This document shows, one piece after another, positions 59,257 to 64,000 of a stretch of DNA of 64,000 nucleotides. The notes under the pieces are model-generated. The model was not told the origin of the DNA. It did no database searches and saw nothing but the letters and a program-made list of their open reading frames with translations. The stretch covers positions 124,001-188,000 of the forward strand of contig NZ_JAHBGF010000020.1 of NCBI RefSeq assembly GCF_018390695.1, in the 5' to 3' direction. Made by a program: the position numbers and the translations under genes. This DNA is from Ancylobacter sonchi (GTDB lineage Bacteria; Pseudomonadota; Alphaproteobacteria; Rhizobiales; Xanthobacteraceae). The number at the start of each line of letters is the position of its first letter. Positions within the stretch are counted from its first letter, which is position 1.

Positions 59257-61590
59257 ATGGCGGCGGCAACGTCGCCGATGGTGAACAGGTGGCGAGCGAT
59301 GCATGTCAGCCTTGCGACGATTCCGCTGGCGGCGCAGCGCGGCAAATGGGCCGAAGCGCTCGCCCATCTCGGCTTGCAGGAAGCGGGCGGAATCGACACT
59401 CCCGTCTCGGCCACCGTCGATGTGCAGACGGCCCCCAGCGGATCGCTTTTCGCCCGCATTCGCAGCGGCCCCATGGAGCTCGCCTACCGTCCTGCCGTCG
59501 CTACCCGTGCGAGCGCCTATGTGACCTTCGAGCGGACATCGCCCGATGCCCTTGGCCAAGGAGGCGCGCTCCACGTCGCTGACGGCGCGCTACCCTGGTC
59601 GCTGGGATTCGATGGCGATGTCGATCTTCTCGTGCTGCGGGTACGACGAGACCTGCTTTTCGGTTCGCTCGGCTCAGGCGCCTCCCCCTCGCCACTGCGC
59701 CTTGCGGGCGGAGCCCTCGGCCACTCGGCGCGCCAGTTGCTCGACACGATCCACAATCGTTTCGATGCGCTGGAGCCGACGGAACTCGCGCCGCTCGAGA
59801 CGGCTCTGGTGGGGCTTCTGTCATCACTCGTCCGTCTGGATCGTCGCCTGGACGAGGGCGGAGCGACACAGGTGCAATTCGCGCACTACCAGCGCGTAGC
59901 TGCCGCAGTAGAGGCGAGACTATCGCAACCCGGACTTGCCATGCGCGATGTCGCGGCAAGCGAAGGCATGTCGCAGCGTTACCTGCAGAAGCTGTTCGAG
60001 CTTCATCACACAACATTCTCGGACTTCGTGCGCACGCGCCGGCTCGAAAAGGCGCGACTGGCATTGCTCGCCCAGGACCAGAAAAGCACGAGCATCGCGC
60101 AGATCGCGTTCCAGTGCGGGTTCAGCGACCAGGGGCATTTCAGCCGCCTGTTTCGGGCCGCCTTCGGGGTCACGCCCCGCGCCTGTCGAGGGATGACGCA
60201 GGAGCCGACGACGACAAGACCGTATAATCGCGGGCGACCGGCGGGAAGCAATCACACCGCGCTGCCAATGGAGCCGGACGCCCCCCGGGCACTCTTCCAT
60301 CAGGATGCCTCTGTGCTCGATGGCGAGCCGCTACGGGTGAGGGCCAACGCGGACACGGTCCATTGGGGCTTTCTGAGCCGGGACATCCTGCCGGTTCTCA
60401 GGGTGCGATCGGGCTCCGAGGTCGTGATCGAGACCCTCACCCAGCACGCCTCGGATGACTACGAACGCATGATCCGCGGCGACGTCGGGGCGGAGAGCGT
60501 GTTTCACTGGACCGCGGAAGGAAAGAATGTCGAACGCCGGGGCGCCGGCCCGCTCGATGCTTCGCTGCTCGGCCGCGGCGCCGGAGAAGGGTTCGGCGTA
60601 CACATCCTGACGGGGCCGATCTTTATAGAGGAGGCCGAGCCTGGGGACATATTGGAGGTCCAGGTACTGGACATCGCGCCCCGGCCGAGTGCGAACCCGC
60701 AATTCGAGGGCCGCAGCTTCGCGAGCAATGCGTCCACCTGGTGGGGCTACCAGTATTCCGACTATCTCGACAGCGCCGACTTGCGCGAGGTCGTCACCAT
60801 CTTCGAGGTCGAGCCCGAAGGCGATACGGCCCGTGCGGTCTATTCGTTCCGCTGGACACCGCAGACCGACCCCTATGGTATCCGCCACGCGACCATCGAC
60901 TACCCCGGCGTTCCGGTCGATCACGCGACGATCACCAAGATCTTCGATCCGATGCCGAACATCCGGGTGCCGCTGTTCCCCCATTTCGGCTGCATGGCGG
61001 TCGCGCCGAAGGAGCGTGTGCTGGTCGATTCCATCCCGCCCGGCAATTTCGGCGGCAATCTCGACAATTGGCGTGCCGGCAAGGGGGCGACGTTGTACCT
61101 GCCCGTTCTCGTGCCGGGAGCGCTTTTCTCCGTGGGCGACGGGCATCTCGCACTCGGCGATGGCGAGATGAACGGGACGGCACTGGAATGCTCGTTGAAC
61201 GGCACCTTCCGCTTTGTCTTGCACAAGAAGGGCGAGACGGCGAGCAAGCCATTCCTTGCCGGCCTGAACTGCCCGCTTCTCGAAACCCCTGCCGAATTTG
61301 TCATCCATGGTTTCAGCTATCCCGACTATCTACGGGATCTCGGTCAGGATGCGCAGGCCGAAGTCTACAAGCGCTCGTCGCTCGACCGGGCCTTGAGGTC
61401 GGCGTTCCGTGTAACGCGCAAGTTCCTCATGGATGCCTGGAAACTGGAAGAAGATGCGGCCATCACCTTCATTTCGACGGCTGTCGACTTCGGCATCACT
61501 CAGGTAGCGGACGGCAATTGGGGCATTCACGCCGTTATTCCGAAAGCAGCCTTCGTGCAGGAACGTTTCGCTGGCAGCGACTGGAAATAG
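59257..61590 (+). CDS. AraC-family regulator fused to an acetamidase/formamidase domain
   Basis: This is one open frame of 777 residues. Residues about 30-200 form an AraC-binding-domain-like beta region, 211-310 a double HTH AraC domain (MRDVAASEGMSQRYLQKLFE; STSIAQIAFQCGFSDQGHFS; FGVTPRA), then a linker at 311-345. Residues 346-775 are an acetamidase/formamidase domain with HILTGPIFIEEAEPGDILEV, GNFGGNLDNWRAGKGATLYL and LALGDGEMNGTALECSLNGT. The frame is continuous through the linker with no stop. ATG 59299 has a better ribosome site (AGGTGG) and is a likely start. It is divergent from an ordinary amidase operon, so it could be a regulator that senses the same substrate with a catalytic or catalysis-dead domain. 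Confidence 0.9.
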   Translation: MAAATSPMVNRWRAMHVSLATIPLAAQRGKWAEALAHLGLQEAGGIDTPVSATVDVQTAPSGSLFARIRSGPMELAYRPAVATRASAYVTFERTSPDALGQGGALHVADGALPWSLGFDGDVDLLVLRVRRDLLFGSLGSGASPSPLRLAGGALGHSARQLLDTIHNRFDALEPTELAPLETALVGLLSSLVRLDRRLDEGGATQVQFAHYQRVAAAVEARLSQPGLAMRDVAASEGMSQRYLQKLFELHHTTFSDFVRTRRLEKARLALLAQDQKSTSIAQIAFQCGFSDQGHFSRLFRAAFGVTPRACRGMTQEPTTTRPYNRGRPAGSNHTALPMEPDAPRALFHQDASVLDGEPLRVRANADTVHWGFLSRDILPVLRVRSGSEVVIETLTQHASDDYERMIRGDVGAESVFHWTAEGKNVERRGAGPLDASLLGRGAGEGFGVHILTGPIFIEEAEPGDILEVQVLDIAPRPSANPQFEGRSFASNASTWWGYQYSDYLDSADLREVVTIFEVEPEGDTARAVYSFRWTPQTDPYGIRHATIDYPGVPVDHATITKIFDPMPNIRVPLFPHFGCMAVAPKERVLVDSIPPGNFGGNLDNWRAGKGATLYLPVLVPGALFSVGDGHLALGDGEMNGTALECSLNGTFRFVLHKKGETASKPFLAGLNCPLLETPAEFVIHGFSYPDYLRDLGQDAQAEVYKRSSLDRALRSAFRVTRKFLMDAWKLEEDAAITFISTAVDFGITQVADGNWGIHAVIPKAAFVQERFAGSDWK

Positions 61591-61821
61591 CCGCCATCTG
61601 GCTGCCGCCGTCGACTTCCGGCATGAAGCGGCACGTCCGTTACTCACACAAGCGTCGCGACGTCGCGAAAGCACTGCTCGCCGCTGCCCGGCGACGGCAA
61701 TTCGGCTGCCGGAGGATCAGCGGGCCATTCCAAATCGTTACGTAGCGCGCTTCATGATCTTGGAAGGTCGAGAGCGCTTGATCCGGCGATGCGCGGAAAG
61801 CGCCGACGGTGAAAGGCATCC

Positions 61822-61950
61822 TCAATCACCCTTCAGCGCCCACCAGGCTCCGCGGATTCCCACCAGAAGAAGGTAGAGCAGCACGGCCGTCAGAGCGATG
61901 AGCGGGACGGACAGCACAGCAATCAGAGCCAGTGAAACGATGCCGATCAT
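61822..61950 (-). CDS. possible 42-residue single-pass membrane protein
   Basis: ATG 61950 to stop 61822 encodes MIGIVSLALIAVLSVPLIAL followed by TAVLLYLLLVGIRGAWWALK-GD. It has a long hydrophobic span with a charged end, but no clear ribosome site and no recognised family. A longer frame reaches 62037. Low confidence. Confidence 0.3.
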   Translation of the reverse strand: MIGIVSLALIAVLSVPLIALTAVLLYLLLVGIRGAWWALKGD

Positions 61951-62686
61951 CCGTGTCGCTGCCGATTCAAAGCACGGAGGAGGAGATGCCTGCCGCGCAA
62001 CCGAAGCGGTTAAAACCCGAAACCTCGGCGGAGCCAAGGCCCGTCGCCACTAGCTCGCGGGAGATTGACGGCGGCTCAAGAGCCAGCCGATCCATCCGGG
62101 GCGCCACGTCAAGGGTGATCGTGCCGGGACGCACGCCGATTGCGGGAAAGGTCGGGACGCCGGCGGCCGACGGGGCTACCAAACCCAGCAACAGGATTGC
62201 CGCCAGACTGTCGGCGAGCCGCCGCTGAAGCTCACCGTGCGCATGCTCGCCATCTGCCAGCCTCCATCGAGACGGCCGTAAAGCCATGCCGGGGAGGCTT
62301 GTGCTCGTCTTCGGGCGAATCCTCTGCCCGGCGCGCGACGGATGGTGCCAAGAATTGAGGGGAAGGGGAGATGCAATCCGGCTTCGGTCGCGACGTGAAC
62401 CGGGGGCCGTTGCGTTGCACCGCGCTCGTCGACCCGAGCCCCGTCAGCTGGCTTCGCCGATGAAAGGACGCGGCGACAGGTGCGCGAGGGGCTGGGGAAG
62501 TCCGATGTCAGGTTCGATGCCCGACATCGGGGAGGCGTCGTCTGGGGAAAGTGTCGTTCCCCGTGCGACGCTTTGCGGCTGTAAAGCGCGGCTCGCCCTC
62601 TTCGCCTCGGCATGCCGAATCCAGGCACGCTTTGGGAGCAGAATCCCGGCGAGCCCACCGAGGGCACGCCGGGACGCGGGTGTCGC
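61951..62686. other. gene-poor region before the Bax-inhibitor gene
   Basis: About 730 bp without a gene I can support. A minus-strand frame 61967-62287 has a signal-peptide-like stretch (RRLADSLAAILLLGLVAPSA) but no good start. Around 62500-62530 an inverted repeat ccgatgtc/gacatcgg forms a hairpin. The region may hold decayed or intergenic repeat sequence. Confidence 0.25.
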
Positions 62687-63469
62687 TTAGTTGTTGCGGT
62701 TGCCGAACAGCTGCAGCAGCATCACGAACAGGTTGATGAAGTCGAGATACAGCGTCAGCGCGCCCATGATCGCCTTGCGGCCGGCCACCACGTCGTCGTC
62801 GCCGGCGAAGTACATCTCCTTGATGCGCTGGGTATCGTAGGCGGTGAGGCCGGCGAACACCAGCACGCCCACCACCGAGATGATGAACTGCAGCATCGAC
62901 GAGCCGAGGAAGATGTTCACCAGGCTGGCGATGATGATGCCGAACAGGCCCATGATCAGGAACGAGCCCATCGCCGACAGGCTGCGCGGCGTGGTGTAGC
63001 CGTAGAGGCTCAGCGCGCCGAAGGTAGCGGCGGTGATGAAGAACACCCGCACGATGCTGTCATGGGTGTAGACGAGGAAGATCGTCGACAGCGAGACGCC
63101 GACGAGGCCCGCATAGACCCAGAACACCGTCTGCGCCGCCGCCACGCTCATGCGGTCGACGCGGAAGGACAGGAAGAACACCGCGGCCAGCGGGGCGAAC
63201 ACCACCACCCATTTCAGCGGGCTGACGAACAGCGCGTAGCCGAACTGGGTGAGGTAGACATTGGCGCCGAGCGCATACTGGGTCGGCTCGGCCGAGACGG
63301 CGAGCATGTAGATGCCGAGCGCCGCCGCGCCGGTGATGGCGAGGCCGAGCGTCATGTAGTTGTAGACGCGCAGCATGTAGGAGCGCAGGCCCTGATCGAT
63401 CGCGGCCTGCGTCCGCGTCGCCGTCGAGCCGTAGCGCGGGGCGGTAATGTTGCGATCGTAGTCGGACAT
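62687..63469 (-). CDS. Bax inhibitor-1/YccA family membrane protein
   Basis: This 260-residue protein has seven membrane helices and the BI-1-like C-terminal LTLYLDFINLFVMLLQLF segment; the N-terminal part has RNITAPRYGSTATRTQAAID. Bacterial members (YccA, YbhL) modulate the FtsH protease or act as pH-gated calcium leak channels. Length and topology are normal. It is monocistronic, in an ordinary core context. Confidence 0.9.
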   Translation of the reverse strand: MSDYDRNITAPRYGSTATRTQAAIDQGLRSYMLRVYNYMTLGLAITGAAALGIYMLAVSAEPTQYALGANVYLTQFGYALFVSPLKWVVVFAPLAAVFFLSFRVDRMSVAAAQTVFWVYAGLVGVSLSTIFLVYTHDSIVRVFFITAATFGALSLYGYTTPRSLSAMGSFLIMGLFGIIIASLVNIFLGSSMLQFIISVVGVLVFAGLTAYDTQRIKEMYFAGDDDVVAGRKAIMGALTLYLDFINLFVMLLQLFGNRNN

Positions 63470-63617
63470 AATGAAGGGCCCCTTTCAGACGCCTGCTGCC
63501 GCGATCCCTGAACGGACCACGGCGAAGCTCATGCGAAATATGAGCAAGGCCGCCCTCTCCCGCAAGTGAAGTTTCGGCAAGAAATGCCGCAGCGGCACAT
63601 ATCGTTAGGGCTCGCCG

Positions 63618-64000
63618 TCACAGGCTGCGCAGGATCCGAGCCGGCTTCTGGCCCAGTGCCCACCAGGTGCCGATCAGCCCGAAGGCGACGGTGAGGACCA
63701 GCGCCACCGCCACCGCGCCGAGCGCCGAGGCGAGCGAGAAGGCGAAGCCGATCTTCATCACCCCAACCACCACGGCATAGGCCGCGACCGAGCCGGCCAG
63801 CACCGCCACCAGCGCGGTGGCGAGGCCCAGCGCGGCATATTCCAGCGCATAGGCGGCGAGCAGTCGCCCCCGGGTGGCGCCGAGCGTCTTCAGGATGACC
63901 GCGTCATACACCCGATGGTGCTGCCCGGCGGCCAGCGCGCCGGCCAGCACCAGCACGCTCGCCACCAGCGTCACCAGGCTGGCGCCGCGTATGGCGAGCA
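63618..64000 (-). CDS. FtsX-like ABC transporter permease, C-terminal part (partial)
   Basis: The gene runs off the right edge. The visible 127 residues contain membrane helices and KTLGATRGRLLAAYALEYAA followed by GTWWALGQKPARILRSL, typical of the YbbP/FtsX-type permeases of putative ABC export systems. The frame is open through 64000. Its upstream part and partners are outside the window. Confidence 0.8.
   Translation of the reverse strand, partial: LAIRGASLVTLVASVLVLAGALAAGQHHRVYDAVILKTLGATRGRLLAAYALEYAALGLATALVAVLAGSVAAYAVVVGVMKIGFAFSLASALGAVAVALVLTVAFGLIGTWWALGQKPARILRSL

Noticed and set aside
61967..62287. Possible exported protein with a hydrophobic stretch
   Set aside because: The start codon lies far upstream of the hydrophobic part, no ribosome site is seen, and the tail overlaps another weak frame.

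Overview
The window is high-GC chromosomal DNA from an alphaproteobacterium, most likely Hyphomicrobiales and perhaps a Xanthobacteraceae-type organism. Pointers are the rpmI-rplT-pheS-pheT order, an NDUFA9-type epimerase next to uppP, a giant cyclic beta-1,2-glucan synthase, and several small Rhizobiales-type hypothetical genes. No rRNA is present, and I saw no CRISPR array.

Layout. 1-8.3 kb is core: the end of an amine-oxidase-like gene, pheT, pheS, rplT, rpmI, an SH3-domain secreted protein, uppP, an NDUFA9-like gene and tRNA-Leu(CAG). 8.37-28.24 kb is an integrated element of about 19.9 kb, bounded by an 18-bp direct repeat of the tRNA 3' end. It carries a P4-type integrase next to attR, AlpA, an ADP-ribosyltransferase-like protein, a RepA-like ATPase, two iteron clusters, a candidate structured RNA, a ParB-like protein, a prohead protease-major capsid fusion, a tail chaperone pair with a P2-like -1 frameshift site, a tape measure and a gpD hub protein. 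It also has a second integrase and a cargo block (HEPN-like, DUF2513, DUF6173-like). I find no terminase, portal, sheath, tube, baseplate wedge or lysis gene. The element therefore looks like a helper-dependent satellite, or a deletion derivative, of unusual composition.

28.3-37 kb holds a truncated second tRNA-associated recombinase and a catabolic/uptake cluster: HTH regulator, FAD amine oxidoreductase, polyamine-type ABC importer and VOC protein. The cluster is bracketed by two inverted copies of a 68-bp sequence. 37.2-45.7 kb is the single 2849-aa cyclic glucan synthase gene. 45.8-51 kb holds small hypotheticals, a cold-shock gene, a transglutaminase-like protease, DUF2161, a GFA protein and an MFS/LysR divergent pair. 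52-53.5 kb is mobile debris: DUF3768, a headless serine recombinase and a broken IS5 transposase. 53.7-57.2 kb holds a LytTR regulator divergent from an OmpV-type porin, a methyltransferase and decayed catabolic genes. 57.3-61.6 kb is an acetamidase/formamidase locus with two XapX membrane proteins, divergent from a striking one-polypeptide fusion of an AraC regulator with a second acetamidase/formamidase domain. The window ends with a Bax-inhibitor-1 family gene and the C-terminus of an FtsX-type ABC permease.

The main candidates for undescribed biology are the capsid-plus-tape-measure satellite (with its RNA and iterons), the ADP-ribosyltransferase in its early operon, and the AraC-amidase fusion.
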